Below, one piece after another: positions 19,851-29,859 of a DNA stretch of 64,000 nt. How positions within the stretch are numbered: position 1 is the stretch's first letter; every line of letters begins with the position of its first letter. The position numbers and the translations under genes were made by a program. The DNA comes from CAYRFE01 sp964423645 [NCBI: uncultured bacterium] (GTDB taxonomy: Bacteria; Macinerneyibacteriota; Macinerneyibacteria; Macinerneyibacteriales): NCBI GenBank assembly GCA_964423645.1, contig CAYRFE010000015.1:20728-84727 (forward strand), written 5' to 3'. The notes below the pieces were generated by a model, which searched no databases, was not told where the DNA came from, and saw nothing but the letters and a program-made list of their open reading frames with translations.

Positions 19851-20293
19851 GGCGTATACTTCACCACTTCAATAGCGGCTTCAGCCAACAATTCTTTCGA
19901 TAACTCGTCGGGGTATGCTTCGAGATATTTAATTGTCTTTATCCCTGCATTGATAATCAGTTTTGCACACACAATACAGGGGTGATGGGTGACGTACACC
20001 GTTGAACCTTCTAAGCTTATGCCGAACCGAGCGGCTTGAATTAATGCATTCTGCTCGGCATGTACACCTCTGCAAATTTCCTGCCGCTCCCCTGAGGGGA
20101 TTTTTAATTGATCGCGAAGACATCCCGTCTCTGCACAATGACGCAATCCCGAAGGAACACCATTATACCCGGTCGTTAAAATACGTTTATCTTTTACGAT
20201 CACCGCACCCACCTGTCGTCGCAGGCAGGTGCTTCGTGTCGCCACCATTTTAGTTATTTCAAAAAAATATTCATCCCAACTCGGACGTTGCAT
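19847..20293 (-). CDS. Deoxycytidylate (dCMP) deaminase
   Basis: Zinc enzyme converting dCMP to dUMP, the precursor for dTMP. The 148-residue protein has the catalytic HAEQNA (His ligand and Glu) and the second zinc motif PCIVC. The dCMP-specific N-terminal block [21 protein letters not shown] and the CRGVHAEQ context are also present. The start is the ATG at 20293 just after the glyA stop; an upstream in-frame start would lie inside glyA. Together with glyA it supplies thymidylate synthesis. Confidence 0.92.
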   Translation of the reverse strand: MQRPSWDEYFFEITKMVATRSTCLRRQVGAVIVKDKRILTTGYNGVPSGLRHCAETGCLRDQLKIPSGERQEICRGVHAEQNALIQAARFGISLEGSTVYVTHHPCIVCAKLIINAGIKTIKYLEAYPDELSKELLAEAAIEVVKYTP

Positions 20294-20298
20294 AATAA

Positions 20299-21603
20299 TT
20301 ATTTCCCCAACCGATGTTGATAGAGAGGAAATGAATCGCACAATGCTCGCACATCTTTCTTCGCCTGTTCAAATACAGCCTCTTCGTCATTCGAACGCAA
20401 AACACGATCAATTATCGCAGCAATTGTATTCATTTCTTTTTCTTTCATGCCGCGGGTTGTGAGTGCAGGTGTTCCTAAACGTATACCACTGGTCACAAAA
20501 GGACTTTTACTGTCAAACGGAATTGTATTCTTGTTTACAGTGATTTCAGCTTTACCCAATAAACTTTGTGCTTTTTTGCCGCTGATATCAAGTGATGTCA
20601 GCACATCGACAAGCATCAGGTGATTATCCGTACCACCTGATACCAACCGATACCCGAGTGCTTGTAATGCGTGAGCAAGTGCTGATGCATTGGCAACGAC
20701 TTGCTTTTGATATTCTTTAAATGACGGTTCGAGAGCTTCTTTGAATGCGACGGCTTTTGCGGCAATCACATGCATGAGCGGACCGCCCTGAACGCCGGGG
20801 AAAACCAACATATCTATTTCTTTAGCATATTCCTTTTTACATAATACCATACCCCCGCGAGGACCACGAAGAGTTTTATGTGTAGTCGTCGTCACAAAAT
20901 CAGCAAACGGAACCGGATTTGGATGAAGTCCTGCGGCAACAAGCCCTGCAATGTGTGCCATATCAACCATGAGTTTTGCTCCTACCGCATCGGCAACTTC
21001 ACGAAATTTTTTAAAATCCAAGGTACGAGGATATGCACTTGCACCCGCGATGATAAGTTTCGGTTTGGTCTCAAGTGCAATCTTTTTCATTTCATCATAA
21101 TCGATGTGTTCCGTATCCTTATTGACCCCGTAAGGAACAATATTATAAAATAATCCGGAAAAATTCACCGGGCTCCCGTGTGTAAGATGTCCGCCGTGAG
21201 AAAGATTCATACCCATTACGGTATCGCCCGGTTTCACCGTAGCAAAATAAACGGCCATGTTCGCCTGAGCACCCGAATGAGGCTGCACATTTGCATGTTC
21301 AGCACCAAATATCTTCATTGCACGCTCGATCGCTAATTTCTCTGCTTTATCAACAACCTCGCAACCGCCGTAATAACGACCATTCACTGAGTAATCGGTC
21401 TCAAGCGGGGCTTCCTTTTTCCGTGAATACGGATATCCTTCTGCGTATTTATTGGTCATAACAGAACCCATAGCCTCCATAACCGCATCAGTAACAAAAT
21501 TTTCAGATGCAATCAACTCAAGGCCATACGACTGTCGTTCCGTCTCCTCATGTATGAGCGAAAAAATTTCCGGATCCGTATTTTTCAGATTACGCTGTAC
21601 CAT
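20299..21603 (-). CDS. glyA: Serine hydroxymethyltransferase, with an insertion
   Basis: PLP enzyme interconverting serine and glycine with tetrahydrofolate, the main source of one-carbon units. Key blocks are LIASENFVT, the substrate loop HGGHLTHG, and the PLP lysine in [14 protein letters not shown] (Lys243). The protein is 434 residues, about 16 longer than usual. The extra residues sit in one place: the normally contiguous YAEGYPGKRYYGGCE loop reads YAEGYP, then [17 protein letters not shown], then RYYGGCE. Otherwise all landmarks are intact. It lies between rpiB and dCMP deaminase. Confidence 0.96.
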   Translation of the reverse strand: MVQRNLKNTDPEIFSLIHEETERQSYGLELIASENFVTDAVMEAMGSVMTNKYAEGYPYSRKKEAPLETDYSVNGRYYGGCEVVDKAEKLAIERAMKIFGAEHANVQPHSGAQANMAVYFATVKPGDTVMGMNLSHGGHLTHGSPVNFSGLFYNIVPYGVNKDTEHIDYDEMKKIALETKPKLIIAGASAYPRTLDFKKFREVADAVGAKLMVDMAHIAGLVAAGLHPNPVPFADFVTTTTHKTLRGPRGGMVLCKKEYAKEIDMLVFPGVQGGPLMHVIAAKAVAFKEALEPSFKEYQKQVVANASALAHALQALGYRLVSGGTDNHLMLVDVLTSLDISGKKAQSLLGKAEITVNKNTIPFDSKSPFVTSGIRLGTPALTTRGMKEKEMNTIAAIIDRVLRSNDEEAVFEQAKKDVRALCDSFPLYQHRLGK

Positions 21604-21613
21604 AACCGCCTCC

Positions 21614-22066
21614 TTATTTTTTAAGAAATTTATTTTCTATATCGGTAATTTTCTGTATACGCCGCGTATGTCTCACTTCTTCAAATTGAGTGGTGAAAAA
21701 ATTTGTCAACAGCTCCCCCAGAGTATTTCTTTCCGTATAGTCTGCGCCAAGCACTAAGACATTGGCATTATTATGCAACCTCGACAACCGAGCTAACTCC
21801 GGTGACATGCATAATGCGGCACGAACATGGGGTACTTTATTAGCAGCGATCGACATACCGATACCTGATCCGCAAATTAATATTCCGTAATCATTTAATT
21901 CTTTTGAAACGGATTCTGCGACTCTAAATGCAAAATCAGGGTAGTCAACTGATTCGGTCGAAAATGCGCCAAAATCCTCGACATCATATGAACGTTCTTC
22001 CAGAATAGATTTTATTATGCTCTTGAGCTCTATTCCGCGATGATCCGATCCTATTGCAATTTTCAT
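21614..22066 (-). CDS. rpiB: Ribose 5-phosphate isomerase B
   Basis: Isomerises ribulose 5-phosphate and ribose 5-phosphate in the pentose phosphate pathway. The 150-residue protein has the RpiB/LacAB start [15 protein letters not shown] and the active-site segment [26 protein letters not shown] and a C-terminal tail follow. It starts 13 bases after the PBP1A stop and is followed by glyA, a common gene order. Confidence 0.96.
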   Translation of the reverse strand: MKIAIGSDHRGIELKSIIKSILEERSYDVEDFGAFSTESVDYPDFAFRVAESVSKELNDYGILICGSGIGMSIAANKVPHVRAALCMSPELARLSRLHNNANVLVLGADYTERNTLGELLTNFFTTQFEEVRHTRRIQKITDIENKFLKK

Positions 22067-22079
22067 ATTTCACCCTTCA

Positions 22080-24359
22080 TCAAAGTTCGCTGATATCACC
22101 GAAATCGCCACCCTCACTATACTCGGTCGGTTGTGTTCCGGGAAAGAACCACATTGTAACTCCTTTATCTCCGGATTTCGCAAGACGTCCATCAATTCGA
22201 TTCACAAAAGCGCTCACCACGCCTTCCGGAACCGGCCATGCATCTTTTTCTTTTCCACGCATCATTTCATTCAATATTTTACTGAAACCCTTACCATGAG
22301 CTAATCCGCCATACTCAGGAGCACCCAGTAATTGTTTGTAATCAAATCCGATCCATGATGTTAATAATAAATTGGGGGTATATGCCACCAACCACAAATC
22401 GGTAGGACCGTCAGTTGTACCGGTTTTGCCGGAGATAACACCGTGATTCAGATTAAACGCGCCATGAAAGAACGCAGCCGTTCCGATTTCATAAATACCG
22501 CGGTTCATATTATTCATAATAAACGCAAGCTGTGGTGATATCACTTGAGTCGGTTGCGGGGTATTTTCTTTAATAACATTTCCTGCTGTATCAGTTATTT
22601 TTCGAATGTATATCGGTGTAACTTTTTGCCCGCCGCTTGCAAAGGTACAATAGGCGCGAGCTAGTTCAAGAGGAGATATTTCTGCGACACCGACCGAAAG
22701 GGATGGCACTGCAGGCATATCACTTTCAACACCGATACGACGCATAAATTCAACCGCAGTAGTTTCGCCGATCTCTTTCATGAGTTTCGCAGAAACAACA
22801 TTTATTGACATAGCAAGTGCGGAATATAACGTCAAAGGCCCTGTGAACTTATCATCATAATTTCTCGGACGCCAATCAGCTTGTGAACCGCCGGGAGTTT
22901 CCCACACAAAAGGAGAATCTAAGAATACCGATGCCATAGTATACTGACGACTTTCTATCGCAGCTGCATAATATAATGGCTTTATGGTGGACCCGATCGA
23001 AAGCTTTGATTGAGTCACTCGATTAAATTGACTTTCTTTGAAATCCGCTCCGCCGATTTGTGCGACGATGTATCCGGTCTTTGGTTCCATTCCGACAAAT
23101 GCAACCTGTGTATAGGGTTCTCTTTCCCATAACACTTCCATGATATTTTTATCAAAATCAGCCCATCGATATTTTACGACAATTGGCTCACCGGCTTTGA
23201 AATAGGTGAGGGGATTCACATCCCATCCCCAGTCTTTTTGCGCAACGCTCATATAAGCCCGCATTCCGGCACCCATATCAATATACACACGTTTCTCTTT
23301 ATCATTGACCTCAATTACTTTTCCTTCAAGTATCATATTTGTCTTAAGTGAATATCGAGGATTCCCGAGATTTTGAAGTTTCAACGGACGATACATGTAT
23401 TTATTTCGCTCGGAAATCTCTTTCAGGTTTACTTGAACCGCTTCATTCGCCAATTCTTGGAGTTTCTTATCAAGCGTCGTATAGACATTTAGTCCGCCTG
23501 TAAAAATGACATCCGAACCGAATTCAGCGACAAGCTGGCGTCGCACTTCTTCAAAAAAGTATGGTGCAAGTTCACTGTACTGAGAACGTTTCGGTTGTAC
23601 CGTTATCGGTTCTGCCGAATACACTTTATAATCCTCATATGAGATGATATTATTCTCTGCCATTGCATAAAGCACAAGATTACGACGACTTAATGTCTCT
23701 TCAGGATTTGCATACGGAGAATAATACGTTCCGCTTCGAGCCATACCTGCAAGCATCGCTGCCTCACTCACCGTGAGATCTTTAACATTTTTATTGAAAT
23801 ACATATCTGCGGCGGCACCCATTCCGTACGCACCGCTTCCCAAATAAATCTGATTAAGATACATCCGTAAGATATCATTCTTACTGAAAACAAATTCAAT
23901 CTTATAGGCAAGAATGATCTCTTTTATTTTACGAGTCATCGTACGTTCGTGCGTAAGGTACATATTACGCGCCAATTGTTGCGTGATCGTGCTTCCGCCT
24001 TGAGTAAGCTTTCCTTTAAAAATATTTTTCATTATTGCGCGAACGATACCAAATACATCAATAGCGGAGTGACGATAAAAGTTCGCGTCTTCAATACTTA
24101 ATACCGCCGCTTTCAACATTTCAGGGACTTCTTCGTTAGTAAGCACCACTCTGCGCTCTTTTGCGAATTCGTACACGAGCTGATCATCTTTATCATACAC
24201 TTTAGTACCTAAATAAGGCTGATACGCCGATATTGCAACTGATGACGGTAACGATGCAGAAACGATGAGTACCACAATAGTAACCAAAAGAAACGGTGCA
24301 ACAAATGTTATCATAAATAGTTTAAGCACAAGGGAACGGGGAGCATAATATTGTCTCAC
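22080..24359 (-). CDS. mrcA: Bifunctional penicillin-binding protein 1A
   Basis: Class A PBP of 759 residues that polymerises glycan strands and cross-links them at the outer face of the inner membrane. A membrane anchor spans about 12-36. The GT51 glycosyltransferase domain has the catalytic Glu in IEDANFYRH (residue 90) and GGSTITQQLARN (121-132). A linker with an OB-like insert follows. The transpeptidase domain has SxxK as STIK (457-460), SxN as SIN, and KTGTT. First gene of a minus-strand run reaching 17601. Confidence 0.96.
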   Translation of the reverse strand: MRQYYAPRSLVLKLFMITFVAPFLLVTIVVLIVSASLPSSVAISAYQPYLGTKVYDKDDQLVYEFAKERRVVLTNEEVPEMLKAAVLSIEDANFYRHSAIDVFGIVRAIMKNIFKGKLTQGGSTITQQLARNMYLTHERTMTRKIKEIILAYKIEFVFSKNDILRMYLNQIYLGSGAYGMGAAADMYFNKNVKDLTVSEAAMLAGMARSGTYYSPYANPEETLSRRNLVLYAMAENNIISYEDYKVYSAEPITVQPKRSQYSELAPYFFEEVRRQLVAEFGSDVIFTGGLNVYTTLDKKLQELANEAVQVNLKEISERNKYMYRPLKLQNLGNPRYSLKTNMILEGKVIEVNDKEKRVYIDMGAGMRAYMSVAQKDWGWDVNPLTYFKAGEPIVVKYRWADFDKNIMEVLWEREPYTQVAFVGMEPKTGYIVAQIGGADFKESQFNRVTQSKLSIGSTIKPLYYAAAIESRQYTMASVFLDSPFVWETPGGSQADWRPRNYDDKFTGPLTLYSALAMSINVVSAKLMKEIGETTAVEFMRRIGVESDMPAVPSLSVGVAEISPLELARAYCTFASGGQKVTPIYIRKITDTAGNVIKENTPQPTQVISPQLAFIMNNMNRGIYEIGTAAFFHGAFNLNHGVISGKTGTTDGPTDLWLVAYTPNLLLTSWIGFDYKQLLGAPEYGGLAHGKGFSKILNEMMRGKEKDAWPVPEGVVSAFVNRIDGRLAKSGDKGVTMWFFPGTQPTEYSEGGDFGDISEL

Positions 24360-24704
24360 AAAGAGCCCTCCTTAATTTACTGTTTCGTGCTCAGACATTA
24401 TAGAAGAGCATCGCCGTGTGTCAATACGGAAAGTAATAATTCCGTGATGATTTTATTGTTTTTCAAATTTAAAGCTCTTCCCGTGAAACTCTCCATTTTC
24501 ACCATTGTTACACGTAAATCCAGTAATTCTCAATGAACTACCCCGCCGCAAGCTACGGGATATCTCCCTATATTGGTTTACCCTCCCCAAAACCCTCTCG
24601 TTAAAATCGAAAGGGGCTTGAGGAGAGCACAAATTAACATTATTGTGGTTTTGCAAATGTCTCTCGACAGTGGAAAATTAAATGAAACCCCGGTTAATAT
24701 AAAA
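24360..24704. other. Intergenic region with a mosaic repeat
   Basis: No gene seen. It holds the upstream region of the PBP1A gene and, from about 24534 to 24676, a mosaic repeat. The left hairpin of the long repeat (GAACTACCCCGC...GCTACGGGA) is joined to a CCCTCTCG/CGAAAGGGG hairpin, then GCACAAATTAACA and TTTTGCAAATGTCTC, an end of the inverted-repeat type. Confidence 0.6.
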
Positions 24705-24728
24705 AAAGCCGAGATTACTCTCGGCTTT
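24705..24728 (-). terminator. Terminator of the outer-membrane protein gene
   Basis: A 10-bp stem AAAGCCGAGA/TCTCGGCTTT with loop TTAC lies just past the stop at 24750. The minus strand continues with a T-rich tract. Confidence 0.85.
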
Positions 24729-24749
24729 TGTATAAAAAAAAACTATAAA

Positions 24750-25397
24750 TTAGAAAAGAATGACATTGATCCCGGCACGAATGATCATACCGGAAGAATC
24801 AAGATTTGAGAAATTGAGTTCTCCTTCTTTTTTATCAAACGATGCACTGTTATAGATCAATTCGCCGATAAGATTTGAACGTGAACCAACGCGCATTTTC
24901 ACGCCGCCGCCAACTTGCCACACAAAACCGTTATAGGTGATCGATTCTTCATGCGGTGATGCCAGAGGATTACCGTCAGCATCAGCCGATGCGGTAAAAG
25001 ACACATGTGTAATACCATACCCGAGACCGGCAAGAACGAAGGGCTTGATCGAATCATTATCATCCATCGGGAAACTCACACGAACTTTGAAGGTAAGCGG
25101 TAAATGCCATGCCGACCACTCACTCAGTTTGCTGTATTGGCTGATATTCACACCAACTTTTTCAACATCTTCTTGTTCGGTTATGTTTTCAACACTGCGC
25201 ACATAAAGATCTCCACTTGCAAGAATTTCTACATTTTCATCAACCTGATACCCGTAATCGGCACCCCAAATAATACCGTTATACGGCAGATCGTTAGGCA
25301 TATAATACCCAACCTTAAAGGAAAAACTGTTTGATGTCGCAAATGTCATAGCAACGAAACACACCGCTGCAAGCACTAATAATCCTGTTTTTCTCAT
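24750..25397 (-). CDS. Outer-membrane beta-barrel protein (OmpW/OmpA-like small barrel)
   Basis: A 215-residue protein with a signal peptide (MRKTGLLVLAAVCFVAMTFA). Alternating amphipathic strands rich in Gly and Tyr include FKVGYYMPNDLPYNGIIWGA, KPFVLAGLGYGITHV and GFVWQVGGGVKMRVG. The last strand ends MIIRAGINVILF with a terminal Phe, the usual recognition signal for barrel assembly. About eight strands are likely. Function is unknown; many such proteins are structural or small-molecule channels. It has its own promoter and terminator. Confidence 0.8.
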   Translation of the reverse strand: MRKTGLLVLAAVCFVAMTFATSNSFSFKVGYYMPNDLPYNGIIWGADYGYQVDENVEILASGDLYVRSVENITEQEDVEKVGVNISQYSKLSEWSAWHLPLTFKVRVSFPMDDNDSIKPFVLAGLGYGITHVSFTASADADGNPLASPHEESITYNGFVWQVGGGVKMRVGSRSNLIGELIYNSASFDKKEGELNFSNLDSSGMIIRAGINVILF

Positions 25398-25424
25398 GAG
25401 ATTCCTCCTTTTATTACATCACTG

Positions 25425-25453
25425 AGTATAGCATTGTGTCTATAAAACATCAA
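25425..25453 (-). promoter_or_regulatory. Promoter of the outer-membrane protein gene
   Basis: On the minus strand, TTGATG (25453-25448) is followed after 17 bases by TATACT (25430-25425). The gene's ribosome site AAAGGAGG follows. Confidence 0.65.
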
Positions 25454-25455
25454 GT

Positions 25456-26355
25456 CTATACCAATGATACCGCAGTAAGAATAGATAAATACTTTACGTC
25501 TTCATTATCAGAACGAGAAGTCAAGACAATCGGCACCTTCGCTCCGACAATGACGCCGGCAATTTTGATGTTTGTAAGATATCCGATCGTTTTATACATG
25601 ACGTTTGCGGAGACCAAGTCGGGCATGATCAACACATCGGCATCGCCACCCACGTCAGTCACAATACCTTTGACCTCACAGCTTTTTTTGGATATTGCGT
25701 TATCCAATGCAAAAGGACCATCGATAATGCAATTCTTAATTTGACCGCGTTCAGCCATTTTTGAAAGTACTGCCGCATCGACAGTTGCAGGCATCGATTC
25801 GGGATTCACTTTTTCGACCGCTCCGATAACACCAACCTTCGGTTTTTTCACGCCGAATTTCTGGGCAACGGCAACAGTATTATTTACCAGTCCGATTTTT
25901 TCATCCAACGTCGGGGTAATAGTCATTGCCGCATCGGTCATATAGATTAATTTGTGATATAACGGTGCTTCGATAACAGAGACATGACACATAACCCCGT
26001 CACCTCTGAGCCCAACTTCTTTGTTCAACACTGCTTTCATGATACTCGATGTTGCGACCTTTCCTTTCATAAGGAGATCGGCTTCACCGTTACGAACCAA
26101 TTCAACTGCCTTTGCCGCACATTCTTTTTCGCCGACAGTATGAACAATTTTAAATTTTGAGATATCAAGCTTCTCTTGTTTGGCGATTTCTTTGATTTTG
26201 TTCTCATCACCGACCAATACAGGGATAACAATGTCCTCTTCCGATGCTTTCACTATGGCAGTCAGTGCATCATCTTCCTCTGCCATTGCGACCGCAACAC
26301 GCTTTGACGGCATTTCCTTTGCTTTTTTTTCCATTTCTGCGAAATTCTTGATCAT
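25456..26355 (-). CDS. ptb: Phosphate butyryltransferase
   Basis: Converts butyryl-CoA and phosphate to butyryl phosphate, which butyrate kinase uses to make ATP. The 299-residue protein of the PTA/PTB family shows KRVAVAMAEEDDALTAIVKA, LLMKGKVATSSIMKAVLN, and a C-terminal ADVLIMPDLVSANVMYK. Together with buk just upstream it forms the classical Ptb-Buk pair for butyrate or branched-chain acyl phosphate metabolism in anaerobes. The start at 26355 is chosen because AAAGGGTG lies before it; a GTG 9 bases upstream overlaps that site. Confidence 0.93.
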   Translation of the reverse strand: MIKNFAEMEKKAKEMPSKRVAVAMAEEDDALTAIVKASEEDIVIPVLVGDENKIKEIAKQEKLDISKFKIVHTVGEKECAAKAVELVRNGEADLLMKGKVATSSIMKAVLNKEVGLRGDGVMCHVSVIEAPLYHKLIYMTDAAMTITPTLDEKIGLVNNTVAVAQKFGVKKPKVGVIGAVEKVNPESMPATVDAAVLSKMAERGQIKNCIIDGPFALDNAISKKSCEVKGIVTDVGGDADVLIMPDLVSANVMYKTIGYLTNIKIAGVIVGAKVPIVLTSRSDNEDVKYLSILTAVSLV

Positions 26356-26372
26356 GAAAATCACCCTTTCAA

Positions 26373-27455
26373 TTATTTTCCTTTATATTCCTTCGGTTTT
26401 TCTTCCCCGCTTAATATTCTGAATCCGGCATCCGCCAATGCAGGTAATTCTTCTTCGCCCGGATAAACTATTTGTTTTCCGATATATGCAAGGTGCTCCT
26501 TTAAATACGGAATAAGAAAATCTTTTGAGTATGCCAGTCCGCCTGTATATATCACACCATCGGCTTGACCCTTCAACACGGCATACATGGCACCCGCTTC
26601 CTTAACGATTTGATATGACATTGCATCCATGATCAATGCGGCCTTTTTATCGCCGTCCATGATGCGCTTTTCAATATCTGTCCCCATATCAGTACCAAGA
26701 TATGCAAGCAACCCTGCCTTGGTTGACAAATATGTTAATAATTCTTTTTTGGTGTATTTGCCGCTGTATGCCATTTCAATAAGCGGTCCGATAGGCAATG
26801 CACCCGCACGCTGTGGCGAGAACGGTCCCATCCCCAGTAATGCATTATTGACATCAATGCATCGTCCCTTTTCAAATGCAACCGCAGATATTCCGCCGCC
26901 CATATGAAGAATAACAAAATTACAATCTTCTATTTTTTTCCCCAATTCCTTAGCAGCTTTATGAGCACATGCGCGAGAGTTCAGTGCGTGAAACAATGAG
27001 TTGCGTTCTATCTCGGGAATTCCGGAAATACGGGCAACATCTTTCATTTCATCGACTGTAACCGGATCAGCGATAAATGACGGGATACCTACTTCATCAG
27101 CCATTGATTTCGCTAAATATGCACCCAGATTTGATGCATGCTCACGTCCCCATACTGATTTGTCTGCAAGATCATCAAGCATCTTCTGATTGATAGCATA
27201 CGTACCGCCTTCAACGGGGCGCATGAGTCCTCCGCGACCCACAATTGCACTGAGATCGCTCAATGCTATCCCTGCATTCGTAAGCGCTTCAAGAATGAAT
27301 TTCTTTCTGTAGTCAAATTGATCTACAATTTTTTCAAACTTGGTGAGATCATCCGCATTATGACGAATAGTACTGTCGTACACAGAGCCTTTCACATCAT
27401 CATAAATAGCAATTTTCGTAGACGTTGAACCCGGATTAATTACCAATACTTTCAC
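26373..27455 (-). CDS. buk: Butyrate kinase
   Basis: ASKHA-family acyl kinase producing butyrate and ATP from butyryl phosphate. Of 360 residues, the N-terminal phosphate loop is LVINPGSTSTKIAIYDD; VGRGGLMRPVEGGTYAIN, FHALNSRACAHKAA and FVILHMGGGISAVAF are characteristic of Buk rather than AckA. The next gene is ptb, 17 bases downstream. The pair sits at the end of a run that begins with folate and pantothenate genes. The true acyl chain (butyrate or isobutyrate) cannot be told. Confidence 0.94.
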   Translation of the reverse strand: MKVLVINPGSTSTKIAIYDDVKGSVYDSTIRHNADDLTKFEKIVDQFDYRKKFILEALTNAGIALSDLSAIVGRGGLMRPVEGGTYAINQKMLDDLADKSVWGREHASNLGAYLAKSMADEVGIPSFIADPVTVDEMKDVARISGIPEIERNSLFHALNSRACAHKAAKELGKKIEDCNFVILHMGGGISAVAFEKGRCIDVNNALLGMGPFSPQRAGALPIGPLIEMAYSGKYTKKELLTYLSTKAGLLAYLGTDMGTDIEKRIMDGDKKAALIMDAMSYQIVKEAGAMYAVLKGQADGVIYTGGLAYSKDFLIPYLKEHLAYIGKQIVYPGEEELPALADAGFRILSGEEKPKEYKGK

Positions 27456-27476
27456 GACCGCTCCCCCTTTCGCGAC

Positions 27477-29003
27477 TTACAAATACGTTTCTTCCATCAC
27501 TCGCCTATACTGTATAGCTTCGGCAATATGAGACACTTCTATCGTTTCCTTCGAGTCCATATCCGCAATCGTACGTGCTACTTTCAAAATACGGTAGTAG
27601 GCACGCGCCGACAACGCATACTGCTGTATCGCCTGTTTGAATAACAGCTCTGCGTCTGACGACAGTATACAGTACTTTTTGGCTTGTGAGGAAGACATTT
27701 CGGAATTGCAGTGAATTTTTTCTTTAGAAAATCGTAACTTTTGTCGTTCCTGAACACGCAATACTCTTTCTCGAATAATTGCCGAAGATTCTTCCGACCA
27801 TTCACCGCGTAATTCATCATATGATGCTCGAGGAACGTCAACATGAATATCGATTCGGTCAATTATCGGACCTGAAATTTTCTTTCTGTACCGTTGTATA
27901 TCAAAAGGCGAACAGGAACATTTTTTTTCTTTATCGCCCTGATATCCGCACGGGCACGGATTCATTGCGGCCACCATAAGAAAATGTGCAGGATAGGTGA
28001 CGGAATATGCGGCGCGGGTAATGATAACGGAGCCGTTCTCAATCGGTTGACGCAGTACTTCGATAACTGTTTTTTTGAATTCAGGCAACTCATCCAAAAA
28101 CAATACGCCTTTATGCGCCAAGCTGATCTCCCCCGGTCGAGGATTTCCTCCGCCGCCTATAAGACCGACATCACTCACGGTATGATGCGGCGATCGAAAC
28201 GGACGCACGGTCAGAATAGGCTTATGCTCATCCAATAAACCTGCGACACTGTATATTTTGGTAACCTCTAAGGATTCTTCTCTATTCAAAAACGGTAAGA
28301 TCGACGGGATTCGTTGTGCAAGCATGGTCTTTCCCGTACCGGGCGGACCGATCATCAATACGTTGTGACGCCCCGATACTGCAATTTCAATGGCACGTTT
28401 CGCGAGCATTTGCCCGCGAACATCACTGAAATCGGGGATTCCGTCTTCGCGTTCACGAAAAAACATATCATCATTCAATTGATATGGCTGTATCGGCACT
28501 GTGCCGTTAAAAAAGTCAATTACTTCATGCAAGTTAGCAACAGGAAATATCGGCAACCCTTGAACGAACGCCGCCTCCTTTTTGTTATCGGAAGGACAAA
28601 TAAGAGAATAGCCATGCTGACGAGCATACTCGGCTATCGGTAAAATCCCTCGCACTCGCCGCAGCTCTCCGTCTAAAGCCAATTCACCGACGATAAGATA
28701 GCGTGAGGTGTCGGTGCGAATCATATTCATGGCCTGTAAAAGTGATACTGCTATCGGGAGGTCGTATAAAGCACCTTCTTTCTTTGCTTCCGCAGGTGCT
28801 AAATTGACAATGATCTTTCTACCGGGAAATTTGAGTCCGCTAGCTTCAAATGCCACTCGTATACGATCGCGGCTTTCACGGGTGACAATATCATTCATAC
28901 CGACAACATTGAACGCAGGTACACCGTGTGACACGGCAGTTTCTATCGTAATCGAAAATGCACTGATACCTTCTACTCCGGCAGATGCAATCTTACATAT
29001 CAT
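27477..29003 (-). CDS. comM: YifB/ComM-family Mg-chelatase-like AAA ATPase
   Basis: A 508-residue ATPase related to ComM, a branch-migration helicase that helps integrate incoming DNA in natural transformation. The N-terminal ChlI-like domain has VVGMNDIVTRESRDRIRVAF and NLAPAEAKKEGALYDLPIA. Walker A is GPPGTGKTMLAQRIPSILP and Walker B LFLDELPEF. A zinc-like insert CPCGYQGDKEKKCSCS and a C-terminal Mg-chelatase domain follow. Its 5' end overlaps the panC 3' end by 11 bases. Widespread in bacteria, so competence cannot be inferred from it alone. Confidence 0.93.
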   Translation of the reverse strand: MICKIASAGVEGISAFSITIETAVSHGVPAFNVVGMNDIVTRESRDRIRVAFEASGLKFPGRKIIVNLAPAEAKKEGALYDLPIAVSLLQAMNMIRTDTSRYLIVGELALDGELRRVRGILPIAEYARQHGYSLICPSDNKKEAAFVQGLPIFPVANLHEVIDFFNGTVPIQPYQLNDDMFFREREDGIPDFSDVRGQMLAKRAIEIAVSGRHNVLMIGPPGTGKTMLAQRIPSILPFLNREESLEVTKIYSVAGLLDEHKPILTVRPFRSPHHTVSDVGLIGGGGNPRPGEISLAHKGVLFLDELPEFKKTVIEVLRQPIENGSVIITRAAYSVTYPAHFLMVAAMNPCPCGYQGDKEKKCSCSPFDIQRYRKKISGPIIDRIDIHVDVPRASYDELRGEWSEESSAIIRERVLRVQERQKLRFSKEKIHCNSEMSSSQAKKYCILSSDAELLFKQAIQQYALSARAYYRILKVARTIADMDSKETIEVSHIAEAIQYRRVMEETYL

Positions 29004-29853
29004 GTTCAGACCATACCATGTTGTCTATCAAACGTGTTTTTCCAAAATACACGGCACATGCGAATACCACTTTCGCCACACAATCAATGTTTTCAACATC
29101 CTCAAGCGTGGTCTCATTCACACATTGTAAATAATCGACACGGGCTATCCCCGTCTTTTCGATATGAGTATGCATGACCTCAAGAATAACCGAGGCTTTT
29201 CTTTCTCCGGCAGACAACATATCGCGAGCCATTCCAAGGGCTTGCGATATACTCAATGCAAATCTGCGTTCATCGACCGAAAGATACACATTGCGCGAAC
29301 TCATCGCTAATCCGTCTGATTCACGAACGATCGGACAAGGAACCGTGCGTGTCGTCATATTCAGATCTACCACCATTTGCTCGATAATTTTATATTGCTG
29401 ATAATCCTTCTGACCGAAATATGCGGCATCGGGATTGACGATATTAAATAATTTTGTAACGACTGTACACACCCCGCGAAAATGTATAGGGCGTGATTTC
29501 CCGCAAAGATTTTGTGATAATGCTTCGGGAACGACGTACGTATTGAATCCATTCGGGTACATACTCTCATTGGTCGGAAAAAATATCATTGCGACGCCTG
29601 CATTCTCACACAATGCTTTGTCTTTTTCAAAATCACGAGGATATTTTGCCAAATCCTCGGTCGGAGCAAATTGAGTGGGATTGACATAAATCGACACAAT
29701 TACCACATCATTTTCATGCGCCGCATACTCAACAAGCGACATATGTCCTTGATGAAGATATCCCATTGTCGGAACAAAACCTATTTTTTTACCTGCACGT
29801 CGTTGTGCATCGCTGTATGCACGAACAACGCTCGGATTAGTTTCGATAATCAT
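28993..29853 (-). CDS. panC: Pantothenate synthetase
   Basis: ATP-dependent condensation of pantoate with beta-alanine, the last step of pantothenate (vitamin B5) synthesis. The 286-residue length is normal. HIGH-type motif in FVPTMGYLHQGHMSLVEYA, then VSIYVNPTQFAPTEDLAKYP, FGQKDYQQYKIIEQMV and the KMSKS-like MSSRNVYLS. It follows panB by 6 bases. No panD (aspartate decarboxylase) is in the window. Confidence 0.97.
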   Translation of the reverse strand: MIIETNPSVVRAYSDAQRRAGKKIGFVPTMGYLHQGHMSLVEYAAHENDVVIVSIYVNPTQFAPTEDLAKYPRDFEKDKALCENAGVAMIFFPTNESMYPNGFNTYVVPEALSQNLCGKSRPIHFRGVCTVVTKLFNIVNPDAAYFGQKDYQQYKIIEQMVVDLNMTTRTVPCPIVRESDGLAMSSRNVYLSVDERRFALSISQALGMARDMLSAGERKASVILEVMHTHIEKTGIARVDYLQCVNETTLEDVENIDCVAKVVFACAVYFGKTRLIDNMVWSEHDM

Positions 29854-29859
29854 AACTAC

